From: Anagrus nilaparvatae | Lineage: Eukaryota; Arthropoda; Insecta; Hymenoptera; Mymaridae | DNA: 64,000 nucleotides | Direction of reading: 5' to 3' | Assembly: GCA_022575985.1 (NCBI GenBank) | Contig: JAKSXM010000007.1 | Span: 9,240,501 to 9,304,500, forward strand | In this document: positions 1 through 13,200 of the stretch, piece after piece | Layout: each line of letters opens with the position of its first letter | Position numbering within the stretch: position 1 is the stretch's first letter | The notes under the pieces: model-generated | What the model was told of the DNA's origin: nothing | The model's input: the letters and a program-made list of their open reading frames with translations, nothing else | Database searches by the model: none | Translations under genes and position numbers: made by a program

Positions 1-3000
1 TTGATTCGCAGCCGCATTTGAGGTAGTTTACCACCTAGGAATATGTCCAAAATTTTTTTGAGTATTGAGAAACATATATTTATCAACACAATAAAATAAT
101 AGATGGGGCCTGATCCCATGAAATTCTAAAAATGCTGTTTTCCTAAAAATGACCAATCTTTAATCAACTTAATTTGACCAACTTAACCCCCTTAAAATGG
201 GCTCAAAAATTTTTTGGGAGTTTTGGCACATAATTAGATTAGTATTATAAAAAGAAATTTGGGGTAATGCCCTGCCAAGGTTCTGAAAATGCTTGGAAAC
301 TAAAATACGATAATTATGTAATTTGATTCGAAGCCGCATTTGAGATAGTTTACCACCTAGGAATATGTCCAAAATTTTTTTGAGTATTGAGAAACATATT
401 TTAATCAACACAAGAAAACAATAGTTGGGTTCAGATCCCAGGAAATTCTAAAAAGCTGTTTTTTTTCAAAAAAGTCCAATCTTTAATCAACTTAATTTGA
501 CCAACTTCACCCCCTTAAAATGGGCTCAAAAATTTTTTGGGAGTTTTGGCACATAATTAGATTAATATTATAAAAAGAAATTCGGGGTAATGCCCTGCCC
601 AGGTTCTGAAAATGCTTGGAAACTAAAATACGATAATTATGTAATTTGATTCGCAGCCGCATTTGAGGTAGTTTACCACCTAGGAATATGTCCAAAATTT
701 TTTTGAGTATTAAGAAACATATTTTAATCAACACAAGAAAACAATCGTTGGGTTCAGATCCCAGGAAATTCTAAAAAGCTGTTTTTTCAAAAAAGTCCAA
801 TCTCTAATCAACTTAATTTGACCAACTTAACCCCCTTAAAATGGGCTCAAAAATTTTTTGGGAGTTTTGGCACATAATTAGATTAATATTATAAAAAGAA
901 ATTCGGGGTAATGCCCTACCAAGGTTCTGAAAATGCTCCAAGCATTAGTTTCCAAAACTAAAATACGATAATTATGTAATTTGATTCGCAGCCGTATTTG
1001 AGGTAGTTTACCACCTAGGAATATGTCCAAAATTTATTTGAGTATTGAGAAACATATTTTAATCAACACAAGAAAACAATAGTTGGGTTCAGATCCCAGG
1101 AAATTCAAAAAAGCTGTTTTTCCAAAAAAGTCCAATCATTAATCAACTTAATTTGACCAACTTAACCCCCTTAAAAAGGGCTCAAAAATTTTTTGGGAGT
1201 TTTGGCACATAATTAAATTAATATTATAAAAAGAAATTCGGGGTAATGCCCTGCCCAGGTTCTGAAAATGCTTGGAAACTAAAATACGATAATTATGTAA
1301 TTTGATTCGCAGCTGCATTTGAGGTAGTTCACCACCTAGGAATATGTCCAAAATTTTTTTGAGTATTGAGAAACATATTTTAATCAACACAAGAAAACAA
1401 TAGTTGGGTTCAGATCCCAGGAAATTCAAAAAAGCTGTTTTTCCAAAAAAGTCCAATCTTTAATCAACTTAATTTGACCAACTTAACCCCCTTAAAATAG
1501 GCTCAAAAATTTTTTGGGAGTTTTGGCACATAATTAGATTAATATTATAAAAAGAAATCCGGGGTAATGCCCTGCCCAGGTTCTGAAAATGCTTGGAACT
1601 AAAATACGATAATTATGTAATTTGATTCGCAGCTGCATTTGAGGTAGTTCACCACCTAGGAATATGTCCAAAATTTTTTTGAGTATTGAGAAACATATTT
1701 TAATCAACACAAGAAAACAATAGTTGGGTTCAGATCCCAGGAAATTCAAAAAAGCTGTTTTTCCAAAAAAGTCCAATCTTTAATCAACTTAATTTGACCA
1801 ACTTAACCCCCTTAAAATGGGCTCAAAAATTTTTTGGGAGTTTTGGCACATAATTAGATTAATATTATAAAAAGAAATTCGGGGTAATGCCCTGCCCAGG
1901 TTCTGAAAATGCTTGGAAACTAAAATACGATAATTATGTAATTTGATTCGCAGCCGCATTTGAGGTAGTTTACCACCTAGGAATATGTCCAAAATTTTTC
2001 TGAGTATTGAGAAACATATTTTAATCAACACAAGAAAACAATAGTTGGGTTCAGATCCCAGGAAATTCAAAAAAGCTGTTTTTCCAAAAAAGTCCAATCT
2101 TTAATCAACTTAATTTGACCAACTTAACCCCCTTAAAATAGGCTCAAAAATTTTTTGGGAGTTTTGGCACATAATTAAATTAATATTATAAAAAGAAATT
2201 CGGGGTAATGCCCTGCCCAGGTTCTGAAAATGCTTGGAAACTAAAATACGATAATTATGTAATTTGATTCGCAGCCGCATTTGAGGTAGTTTACCACCTA
2301 GGAATATGTCCAAAATTTTTCTGAGTATTGAGAAACATATTTTAATCAACACAAGAAAACAATAGTTGGGTTCAGATCCCAGGAAATTCTAAAAAGCTGT
2401 TTTTTCAAAAAAGTCCAATCTTTAATCAACTTAATTTGACCAACTTAACCCCCTTAAAATGGGCTCAAAAATTTTTTGGGAGTTTTGGCACATAATTAGA
2501 TTAATATTATAAAAAGAAATTCGGGGTAATGCCCTACCAAGGTTCTGAAAATGCTTGGAAACTAAAATACGATAATTATGTAATTTGATTCGCAGCCGTA
2601 TTTGAGGTAGTTTACCACCTAGGAATATGTCCAAAATTTTTTTGAGTATTGAGAAACATATTTTAATCAACACAAGAAAACAATAGTTGGGTTCAGATCC
2701 CAGGAAATTCAAAAAAGCTGTTTTTCCAAAAAAGTCCAATCTTTAATCAACTTAATTTGACCAACTTAACCCCCTTAAAATGGGCTCAAAAATTTTTTGG
2801 GAGTTTTGGCACATAATTAGATTAATATTATAAAAAGTATTTCGGGGTAATGCCCTGCCAAGGTTCTGTAAATGCTTGGAAACTAAAATACGATAATTAT
2901 GTAATTTGATTCGCAGCCGCATTTGAGGTAGTTTACCACCTAGGAATATGTCCAAAATATTTTTGAGTATTGAGAAACATATTTTAATCAACACAAGAAA

Positions 3001-3990
3001 ACAATAGTTGGGTTCAGACCCCAGGAAATTATTAAAAGTTATTTTTTCAAAAAAGTCCAATCTTTAATCAACTTAATTTGACCAACTTAACCCCCTTAAA
3101 ATGGGCTGTAAAATTTTTTGGGAAATTTGGCACATATTTAGATTAATATTATAAAAAAAAATTCGGGGTAATGCCCTACAAGGTTCTGAAAATGCTTGGA
3201 AACTAAAATACGATAATTATGTAATTTGATTCGCAGCCGCATTTGAGGTTGTTTACCACCTAGGAATATGTCCAAAATTTTTTTGAGTATTGAGAAACAT
3301 ATTTTAATCAACACAAGAAAACAATAGATGCGGCCAGATCCCATGAAATTCTAAAAATGCTGTTTTCCTAAAAATGGCCAATCTTTAATCAACTGAATTT
3401 GATCAATTTAACCCCCTTAAAATGGGCTCAAAAATTTTTTGGGAGTTTTGGCACATAATTAGATTAATATTATAAAAAGAATTTCGGGGAAATGCCCTGC
3501 CAAGGTTCTGTAAATGCTTGGAAAATAAAATACGATAATTATGTAATTTGATTCGCAGCCGCATTTGAGGTAGTTTACCACCTAGGAATATGTCCAAAAT
3601 TTGTTTGAGTATTAAGAAACATATTTTAATCAACACAAGAAAACAATAGTTGGGGCCAGATCCCATGAAATTCTAAAAAAGCTGTTTTTCCAAAAATGAC
3701 CAATCTTTAATCGACTTAATTTGACCAACTTAACCCCCTTAAAATGGGCTCAAAAATTTTTTGGGAGTCTTGGCACAGAATTAGATTAATATCGTAAAAA
3801 GAAATTCGGGGTAATGCCCTGCCAAGGTTCTGAAAATGCTTGGTAACTAAAATACGATATTTACGTAATTTGTATCGCTGCCTTATTTCAGATAGTTTTC
3901 CATCCAGGTATCAGTCCAAAATTTTTCTGAGTATTGAAAAACATTTTTTAATCAAACTAAGAAATTAATAGTTGTTGAAGATCTCATCTA
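1..3990. repeat. Tandem satellite array, 321 bp unit, about 12 copies
   Basis: The landmark CTTAACCCCCTTAAAA recurs near 180, 505, 827, 1160, 1481, 1801, 2123, 2445, 2766, 3088, 3409 and 3729, so the period is close to 321 bp. The first unit is cut by the window edge. Copies in the middle (about 1460-2760) differ by only a few bases; copies right of 3070 diverge and the array decays after 3850, as expected when unequal exchange homogenises the centre. One copy near 930-950 has a short local inverted insertion. The minus strand of most copies is open for 80-102 codons, but 321 is a multiple of three and the unit is AT-rich with few minus-strand stops, so I treat these frames as incidental. Confidence 0.95.
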
Positions 3991-5990
3991 ATGATCTCAA
4001 AATCCTTTGAAATGCGAGAATGATTTTTTATTGTATATTTTGGTTTATTTATTGGTTTTTAGCTGTTTCTATCGGCTGTGTATTTAATTTTTTGAGTTTT
4101 TTACTATATTTATTTATTTATTATACTTTTTAGCTGATTTGAGCTAAAAAAAAAATTTCGTTCATCGAACGGTCGAAACTTCAGCTACATAATACTTTTG
4201 ATAATTTAATGTATAAAAATACCGCAACAGATATTTTTTTATAATAAAGATAATAACAATAATAATAATGGCATGGATGCAAAAGTATAAAAAGGTATTT
4301 AATTAAATACATAGAAATAAATAACATAGGAATAGAGAGTAAAATATAAAATAGAAAGGAGGAAATAAAAAAGTTAGGTAAAAAAAAAATAGACAGAGAA
4401 AAGAGAGGGTGGAATAATATTATAAGAGAAGAGGTCAAGGGAGGAAGAGGTATGTTCGGGCAGCCATATCTAAAAAACTATATGAGAACGCCCGGATATG
4501 AGGGTGGTGGTAGCATGCAGCTCACGTACTTTCTGCACGCCGGCGTGTTCGCCATTCTTAATGCGCCCGCCGGTATCTACATTATACGATTCAACAAGGA
4601 TAGAATTATTATTACTTTTATATATATATATTTGCTCCCGGTACCTAATACGACGACGGCGCACCAACCAATCGATAAACTAGTCGCACCCAAATTATTT
4701 AATAATAGAAATTTCAGTTAATATTTTCTTGGTACCATTTTATGCGACTTTATGTTACCCTATAATAACAAGTTTTAGTTTTTGATATTAAACTCAAAAT
4801 AAAATTTAAAATTTTTGCATTAGAACTTTAAAAAAAATTATTTCATGCCTGAAGTTTCAAGTAACTTTCTGGTTGTATTAAACAGCAATCGCCTAAAAGT
4901 AAAACGAAAATAGTATATTTACGACTCGAGTCCAGAAGGTAAAGAATGGCCAAAATCGCAAGTAAATTACTTCCGAGGCGAAGCCGAGGATGGTAAACTG
5001 CGATTTGGGGCATTCTTTATTTATGGACAAGGGTCGTATACGATTTTTCTGCATCAGAGGCGAGATAACACGTCTTTTCTGAAAATACGTGGCGAGAAAA
5101 TACGTGCTTTCTCGATACAGACCAGAAAAAAACTTTTTCAAATATTCACTCATGAAAAAAACTACTTGGAAGAAAATTACAAAAAAAATTCTTAAGGTGA
5201 AATTAAATTTTCAGGGTGAAAAATAAAGTTTTGGGGTTAAAACTATCCTCTAAATTTTAATAAAAATGAAAAATTTTATTGATTCATAATGTGCTCCAGA
5301 GGATCATTTTACCTTTCTCACTTCAGAGTTTAAAAATAAATAAGTCCAGAAGCTACTTTGACTCAATATCATGCTTATTACACTTATATATGTTTACAAA
5401 ATTTAATTGAAAGCTCGTAAAAGCTTTCAAGTGTTTCAAAATTTTCTTGATATTTTTTAAAAATATATTCCAATTACGATAAATAAAATTAATAGATTGA
5501 TCAAAATTTGAATGTGGATAAGAGCATTTAGACTTTAAATCTTTAGGAACCGTTAATACTTTCAGAGAGTATCAAAATAAAGAACTTAAGATTTCAATAT
5601 ATCAGAAAATCTTATTTTTTGGTACATTGCTGGCGACAGGACTAATTAGCAGTATAAAAGAATAATTATTTTTAATTTTATTTCAAAATTTAATAGATTA
5701 CATAAATATAATCTTTATTTTTATTCTATAAAAAGTGTCATTTTATTAAATTTTTGTAGAATAAAAGCTGATTATTTTCTCGCAAGTGAAATGAATTTGT
5801 GAGGGTATATAAGCATCCGAAAAATTATAAATCAAATATCTTTACTTTTATAATAATTGTTACTGAAAAAAATTTAAATTACGAATAAGATTTAATTTGA
5901 ATGTAGGGTATGTTCGGTATGTCTGCTCTTGAATAAATTTAAATTGAAAAAAAAAATTAAACATTTTGGTTACTACTTGTGTCTATTATT
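3991..5990. other. Non-coding stretch with a short GC-richer block
   Basis: Mostly AT-rich sequence without a convincing gene. About 4440-4690 is clearly GC-richer and open on both strands (frames of 60-90 codons that overlap each other), with no recognisable protein; it could be a conserved non-coding element or an untranslated exon. 4890-5150 is a second, weaker block of higher complexity with a minus-strand frame of 86 codons that matches nothing I know. Confidence 0.5.
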
Positions 5991-6530
5991 AGGTCTGTTC
6001 TTTTTGTCCCAAAAAAGTTTACCTGGAGCAAAACTGGGGTAAAACTAAACAGAACGCGCGTTCTTTTTCATGGCGGTAATTCAAAAAGGAAAACGCTTTT
6101 TTGGGATAACATTTTTTTAATGAAAATTAAATCTCAAAACATGTTTAATTTAGCTTTTTATCGATAAGGCTTTTAACATACGTCACGTGACTAGTAGCTA
6201 TATAGTGTATTGGAAGAAAACAAACCATTTTTTAACATGTAGTTCTTATGGAAGCGGTTATTAAAATTAATTTTTAAAAAATATTACTGATAGTTATTAA
6301 AAAGTGATTATAATTATAAATAAAGAAAAGGTTATTTTACAAGAATAACAAAAAATTTTAATTATTTGTTACGTCTTTATTTTAAAAAAATTAAAAAAAA
6401 TGGTGAAAAAGTTGTAGGTTATGCATATTTTTGGAGTGAAATCTTGTTTTTTTTATAAATTTACCTTTTTAAGTGTTGTTAATTAAATTATCTGATAATC
6501 TGGCAGCTATTAGCTTAGTAAATAATAGAA

Positions 6531-7162
6531 ATGTCCCTTAATTGTGCAGTATTTGAATGCAAAAGTTATGGAAGTATGGAAGATGACCAAAAAAAAAGCG
6601 AAATTTTCAAAGTTTCCTGTTTCTGTAAATAGCAAATGTACAAAATATCACAATATTTTGAATACTTTTAATAAAAATACTGTGAATCTTGAAGAATTTA
6701 ACAATCTAAGATTACAAAGGCAAAAAAAATGGGGATTCATGCTTTAAATCAAGCTGTGTCTTGAATGAATCTTACATCAGCGATGCAAGAGTTTGTAGCT
6801 TGCATTTAATTTCTGGTGAATATTCATTCAATTTATGATCTTGTTTTTAAAGTTAAAGAGTTTCTTATTATTGTTTTTAATATCTTTTTAGAATAAAGTG
6901 AAAGACTTTTTTGGAAAATTGATTCATTAGATACTTAATATCCAGTTTTATATGTTAGAATTTGTTGGCATATATAAAATACAATTTTCTTTTTTTCTAA
7001 ATAATTGATTTTTCTGAATCGAATATTAACATAGAATTAGAGGAACCTGTTTCAGATTTTGATATGAATAATCCAGATTGGGTGCCGAATCAAAAACTTG
7101 GTTACGATATAGGATTTGCAGTAAAAAAAAACCTTTATGGAACATTATGTAAGAAATGTTAA
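6531..7162 (+). pseudogene. Broken THAP-domain gene, left arm
   Basis: From ATG 6531 the frame reads MSLNCAVFECKSYGS, which supplies the first two zinc cysteines of a THAP (C2CH) DNA-binding domain. The frame must shift at a run of nine A's near 6590 to continue into KFSKFPVSVN...QRQKKWGF, and again near 6740 to reach DARVCSLHLISGEYS, which supplies the C-x2-H end. A later open segment, 7016-7162, reads ...NNPDWVPNQKLGYDIG and may be a second exon. All THAP zinc ligands are therefore present but in three frames, so the copy cannot make the domain as it stands. THAP domains occur in P-element-type transposases and in domesticated chromatin proteins; no catalytic domain is visible here. Confidence 0.7.
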
Positions 7163-7255
7163 AAGAGTGTTATATCTAGAATATATTCTTATTAATAATA
7201 TATTTTTTATTTATTTTTATTAAATACTTTTATGAATTAAAATTTGTTTCATAAG

Positions 7256-7867
7256 TTCCATGGAGGTTTTATTTTACTGCAAATCCTATATCGTAACCAA
7301 GTTTTTGATTCGGCACCCAATCTGGATTATTCACATCAAAATCTAAAGCAGGTTCCTCTAATTATATGTTAATATTCCATTCAGAAAAATCAATTATTTA
7401 GAAAAAAAGAAAATTGTATTTTATATATGCCAACAAATTCTAACATATAAAACTGGATATTAAGTATCTAATGAATCAATTTTCCAAAAAAGTCTTTCAC
7501 TTTATTCTAAAAAGATATTAAAAACAATAATAAGAAACTCTTTAACTTTAAAAACAAGATCATAAATTGAATGAATATTCACCAGAAATTAAATGCAAGC
7601 TACAAACTCTTGCATCGCTGATGTAAGATTCATTCAAGACACAGCTCGATTTAAAGCATGAATCCCCATTTTTTTTGCCTTTGTAATCTTAGATTGTTAA
7701 ATTCTTCAAGATTCACAGTATTTTTATTAAAAGTATTCAAAATATTGTGATATTTTGTACATTTGATATTTACAGAAACAGGAAACTTTGAAAATTTTGC
7801 TTTTTTTTTGGTCATCTTCCATACTTCCATAACTTTTGCATTCAAATACTGCACAATTAAGGGACAT
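7256..7867 (-). pseudogene. Broken THAP-domain gene, right arm
   Basis: Inverted copy of the left-arm gene, with ATG at 7867 and the same frame breaks, including the nine-A run. The first exon-like segment 7560-7867 has exactly the length of its partner (308 bp), with only scattered substitutions such as AGC to ATC in the codon after VN. The second segment (about 7256-7383) has acquired an in-frame TAA where the left arm reads a glutamate codon, so it is the more decayed copy there. That the two arms share both frameshifts shows the gene was already dead, or is read with an intron pattern I cannot see, before the inverted duplication. Confidence 0.65.
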
Positions 7868-8384
7868 TTCTATTATTTACTAAGCTAATAGCTGCCAGAT
7901 TATCAGATAATTTAATTAACAACACTTAAAAAGGTAAATTTATAAAAAAAACAAGATTTCACTCCAAAAATATGCATAACCTACAACTTTTTCACCATCT
8001 TTTTTAATTTTTTTAAAATAAAGACGTAACAAATAATTAAAATTTTTTGTTATTCTTGTAAAATAACCTTTTCTTTATTTATAATTATAATCACTTTTTA
8101 ATAACTATCAGTAATATTTTTTAAAAATTAATTTTAATAACCGCTTCCATAAGAACTACATGTTAAAAAATGGTTTGTTTTCTTCCAATACACTATATAG
8201 CTACTAGTCACGTGACGTATGTTAAAAGCCTTATAGTAGTAAATAATCTATTATTTAAAATAAAAAAAATTAATAAAAATTTAAATAAAATACAATCTAA
8301 CCTACAAAATGTTTGTAATGTGCGCGCATTTTTTTTCTCTGTTTAACTCCAGTTCTACTTTTTTGGGACAAAAAGAACAGACCT

Positions 8385-10218
8385 AAGTTAATTTTATTTT
8401 TAAGTTTATGGTTTCATTTATAAAGGCTAATTAATTGAAAAAATTCTTTAACTTTTTCTTTTTTATTTTTACTTTAATTGTTGTTTTACAAAAGTTTGAT
8501 GATTAAGTGTTGTGAGACGTTAATTAAATAATATTAATTTTATATTTATATGAAATTCTTTTTACTATATATTTATTAAAAATTTGATAAGGATGTCAAA
8601 ATAAAAATATGTACAATATTATAGTTTAGGGATTTTGTTTTAAATTTTATTTTAATGATTCATTCTGATATTTTATTTAAAGCTAAATTTTATATTATTC
8701 ATGGTCTTTAAACAATGTCCTGAACCATTAAAAAAAAAAAAACAATTTTGCATCAAATTCACCAATTATCTAAGCCAGATACTGTAAATAAACAAATTAT
8801 CTAAAATAGTTCATGAAAAATCATATCTAATCTACCCTTATAACTATAATTTATTGTAGATAAAAAAAAGAATTATACACCATTATCTAATTTACGAGGA
8901 AAAAAAACGTTTATTTGAAAATAAAAATTTTATATAGACTCGTAACAGTAAATATATTTATAGAGCTTTCAAAATAGATGTATAAAAAAAGCTCACTATT
9001 TTTGCCATATTATAACCTCGTATAACTAACTAAACATCTTGCAATAATAAGATTTTACTATGCACTAAAAACAAAAAATTATGTACCATTTATTAAATTT
9101 TTAACATAAAAATACGCATAAACTTGAATAATAAATAATTTTATTAATAATAAATTTTTTTCTTCATATTTTTTACCTTTTTTTTTGTTTATGGTGCATA
9201 TTATTTATTTATATTTAAAGCACGTGCAAATTTTGATAATTTTTTTAAACCGAAATTTTATGAGAAAAAACAGAATGAATATTTTTTACTTTTCAGAAAC
9301 TAGAAAGCACTTATTTATCGGTCAGTGCCAAAAAACGTTTTTTATCCACACTGAGAAGGAGAAATCGTAGTTGATTCTGGTCTATGATAAAAGGATGCCC
9401 AAAATCGCAGTCTAATCAGAATGTAATTCATATGCAATTGAGGTCTTTTTTACTTTTCTGGTTTTGAGATTGTAAAGAATGTTAACATTTTCATAATTTT
9501 TTATATATTTTGAATTTTTATTTTAAAATTAATTTTTCTCATTTAAAAATTTCATTTTATGATTGGTTAAATATGAAAAATTTTACCATACCAAATTTTT
9601 CACATTGTGAATATTTTGTATCCCACTAAATTTCAACAGGAATACTTTTTTTTTAACAACAAGCAGCCAAAAGACGTGCATTTTCTCAAAGAAAATTAAA
9701 AATTTAAACCCGAATAATTTGAATTATAAAAAACCCCAATTTCTTCTGTTCTATACAAATTTTTAACTGGCGCTTTTTTAGTTTACATTCCACAAGAATA
9801 TCTATATAATGCCCATTTACAAACTTCAGTTTTAGAGACTTTTGGTTTTTAGAGCAAATTAGCTTATTTAGTCGAGAGGCCAGCTTATTATTCCGTATGC
9901 ACGAAATTCAATCGAGGGTTTAACCAATAAAAACCAAGAAGATAATTGTTTTTTGAAATGCTGATTCAAGAATCTGCAGTTATTTTTCTCTAAAATTGCT
10001 GCGTTCGCCGCTAGGGGGTGTTTAAGGGGGTAAAAATCGCTGTTTTCCGCCAGTAATATATGGGCTACACTGATTTGAAAAAAGATTAAAATTTTTTTAG
10101 CAAAACTTTTAAATTGAGCTTACACATAAAATGTAGCGGATTAATGAAGATAAAGTAATAAAATTGGAAATTGAATAAAATTTTTGCTGAAGGTTGTGTT
10201 TTCTTTTATTATTTACAG
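8385..10218. other. AT-rich non-coding sequence before the first trh exon seen
   Basis: No gene is seen. It ends in a good acceptor, TTTATTATTTACAG at 10205-10218. A more complex patch near 9990-10060 (GCGTTCGCCGCTAGGGGG) stands out from the AT background. This stretch is probably part of a large trh intron if the missing 5' exons are upstream and collinear. Confidence 0.5.
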
Positions 10219-13200
10219 GTTGAAATGAGCGGTTCGAGTATCTTCGACTACGTTCATCAGCAGGACCATGCAGAAGTAGCCGAACAACTTGGACTAGGTC
10301 TAACTAGTTCCTCTAATTCATCAGCGCCACAATCATCTAGTTCCGGATTAGCTTCTCCAAGTAGTGGAGCATCTGAAGATCACGGTTCGTCATCAACTGC
10401 AAATCCTGATGGTATTTTTAGTCGTAGATGACGAAAACTAAATAATTTAAAAAAAAAAATCATATTATTATTATCGCGTCAGATTTAAAATTTTATCTAA
10501 ATCTATTAATAATTTATCGCTGAAAAAGATTTATATTTAAATCTCCATAAAAAACACCAGGTGGTGTATAAAATATGTAAAAAAAAATATAATTTTTACC
10601 ATAGATAAAAGAAAGGAGAGAATAAAAATAAAAGTAAAAAATTTATATCCTAAACATGAAAATATATCTTTTAAGGTATAATAAAAGTCTATTTGTCAGA
10701 ACATATTTGGTGAAATCTTTATGTCGCGAGATCGGGGAGGGTAGATGACTGTGCACTATAATAATGTCGCGCGTGTGGACGTGACAACGAGTTTCCATAA
10801 TATAGTTTAAGGGTTGTAAGAAAAAGGTGTCGGTCATGGTCCCGTGCTTTCAGACTGATCGGAAGTATAAAAGAGAATAATAGTAGTGTAGAAAGAGAAG
10901 GACGGATATATATTTTTGAATGAACTCAGTTAACGTACAGACATAACCTGGATAGCGTGACCAGGAGTAAAACTACCTGCTTCGCGAAAGAAGAGATGAT
11001 GATCACGTGACTACGAGGATCGAGAATAAAGACGTGCCGGAATATTCGAGCACGAAGTAATAGTTCCGTATAACCACGTGTATACTCATCAGGATACGTA
11101 ACACACAACTCGAAGGGAATAAAGAACGTGTTCGTTTCTATAACCACCCTGGACTAACTTTCTCTCTTTCTCTTTCTATCTCAATTGTTATTCCGAGGAC
11201 GGCCGAATAAGACGACCTAGACGACCATCCAGGCTCACTCACTAACTACACGTGTGCAAGCTATACTACACGTACAACTCGTGTACTGAGAATATGCCAT
11301 TACCTATTATATTCTATATCAACTGTACTACGTTTTTGCTTGCGCTTATAGTTTTTAACACAAAAAAAGCTCATCCAGTTTTTTGCTCGATCGCGCGCGT
11401 GAGCTTCTATATATTTTCTTTTTATTCTGTATTCATTCGATGTTATACGTTTTAACCAAAGAAGTACAAAAAATTTTTCAGTATGCATAAACTGTATTGT
11501 TATTGGTCACGAAGGAAACGTAGAGAAAATTAAATTTTTATTTTATACTTTTTTATTTTTATATCGTATGTACTTGAATTTCGTATTTAAATTTTATATA
11601 AATAGAAATAGATTAAATGAATTTAAAATGAAATTTACAATTTTTTAAAATCAGATATCAGTATTTTTATTTTAAAAACATAATAATTTAATTGGTTTTT
11701 AAACATAATTGAAATGAAAATGTTTTTGTAGAATTTTGAATTGTTTGGATTTGTAACGTTAGAAATAGACGAGGTTTTTCGCGAATTTTGTGCAACTAAA
11801 ATTCAATTAAAATATTTTCACTTACAACTAAACCATTTTTTGACAATAAATTGTAACCTAACAGTAAACCTTGCTCATAAATAAAAATATACATCCGACC
11901 GTAAAACCATCCAAATATCCTAAAAACCCAAGATTACCCAGCTGATATTTCACAAATTTACTAATTTGCCAAACAATCCAAACAACTCAGATTTCTACCT
12001 GCAAAAATCCCATACAATATTTTGATATCTCAATTTTTTTAGTATCCTAAAAAGACATAAAATATTTTATTTAACTATAAAAAATTTTTTACAACCAAAA
12101 AATACATAATTTTATTATTTTGACATTTTATAGTATCTTCCGTTATGTCATTAACATCAAGTGGTCTTTACAAAGGTTTCGATCGTGCATTTTGTGTTCG
12201 TATGAAATCAACATTAACAAAAAGAGGTTGTCATTTTAAATCTTCAGGTTACCGGGTAAGAATTCTTTTAAATTTCTAAACACGTTTTAACTATTACTTA
12301 ATACCTATAAAAAAACTTAATTAATTAAAATTCAAAAAAATTTAATATATTTTTAAATCTACAGGTAGTGTTATTACTATGTCGTTTAAGGCCACAATAT
12401 GTATTTAGTCACACAAGAAAATCAGCACCACCGTTAATGGGGATGGTTGGTTTAGCTATTGCATTACCACCACCAAGTGTACATGAAATTAGACTCGAAA
12501 CTGATATGTTTGTTACAAGAATAAATTTTGATTTTAGAATAGCTCATTGTGAACCAAAGTAAGTTTTATTGTTTTCATTACTAGATTTTACGTAATTAAA
12601 TGTTAATTTTTTTTACAGAGTTGCTGAATTATTAGATTATTCAGCAGAAGAATTAACAGGAAAAAATCTTTACACATTATGTCACGGTGAAGATGCAAAT
12701 AGGTTACGTAAATCTCATATGGATCGTAAGTATTTTGTTTTTACAATAAAAAATTTCCTTTATTAGATAAATTTTTTTTAATGACTGCCAGTATAAACAC
12801 ATCGTATATATAAATATTTTAAGTAATATGATAGAAGTAGGTATTATGTAGAGAGAAAATTTTAAATTCAACACAATAATACAATCAAAGTTTTTGAGCT
12901 TTGACGTAAATACGCACATATACACACGTATGGAAGAAAAGTTATATTGATGAAACATGTAGAGGATTAGGTATTTTGTATGCAGAATTCGTCGAGTTAC
13001 GCCGGATGCGGAATCTCTAACTACTGTACTATAGTTGTGCTACCTCGCCTCTTCTTCTTCTATTACTTTCTATACCATCGTCTATTGCTTTATGTCTGGG
13101 TTTTTCTCTTTCTCATTTTCTCTATTTACCATCGTGTATGGAATTGCTCAAAATACACCATCGTCTCATATAAAGATTTTTTTTTTTAATATTATTTTAT

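Larger units (their letters stand above)
5991..8384. mobile_element. 2.4 kb palindromic (fold-back) THAP-gene transposon
   Basis: The element starts AGGTCTGTTCTTTTTGTCCC and ends with its reverse complement (8357-8384), so it has terminal inverted repeats of about 28 bp. Inside, the arms 6166-7147 and 7255-8235 are near-identical inverted copies of about 980 bp separated by about 105 bp, while the subterminal 150 bp on the two sides have diverged. Each arm carries the same broken THAP-domain gene. Both arms contain a TCACGTGA palindrome near the outer end. No clear target-site duplication is seen; the termini are flanked by TT and AA, which merely extends the palindrome. Two inverted copies fused head to head, or a fold-back derivative of a THAP transposon, would both explain it. 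If trh runs leftward out of the window, the element sits in a trh intron. Confidence 0.85.

Noticed and set aside
169..3666. Ten minus-strand frames of 68-102 codons with the same protein
   Set aside because: They are copies of one satellite unit read in the same frame; the hydrophobic AT-driven sequence has no known domain and each frame starts and stops within a unit.
4452..4721. Overlapping plus and minus frames in a GC-richer patch
   Set aside because: Both strands are open over the same DNA and neither product resembles a protein family; kept only as a compositional note.
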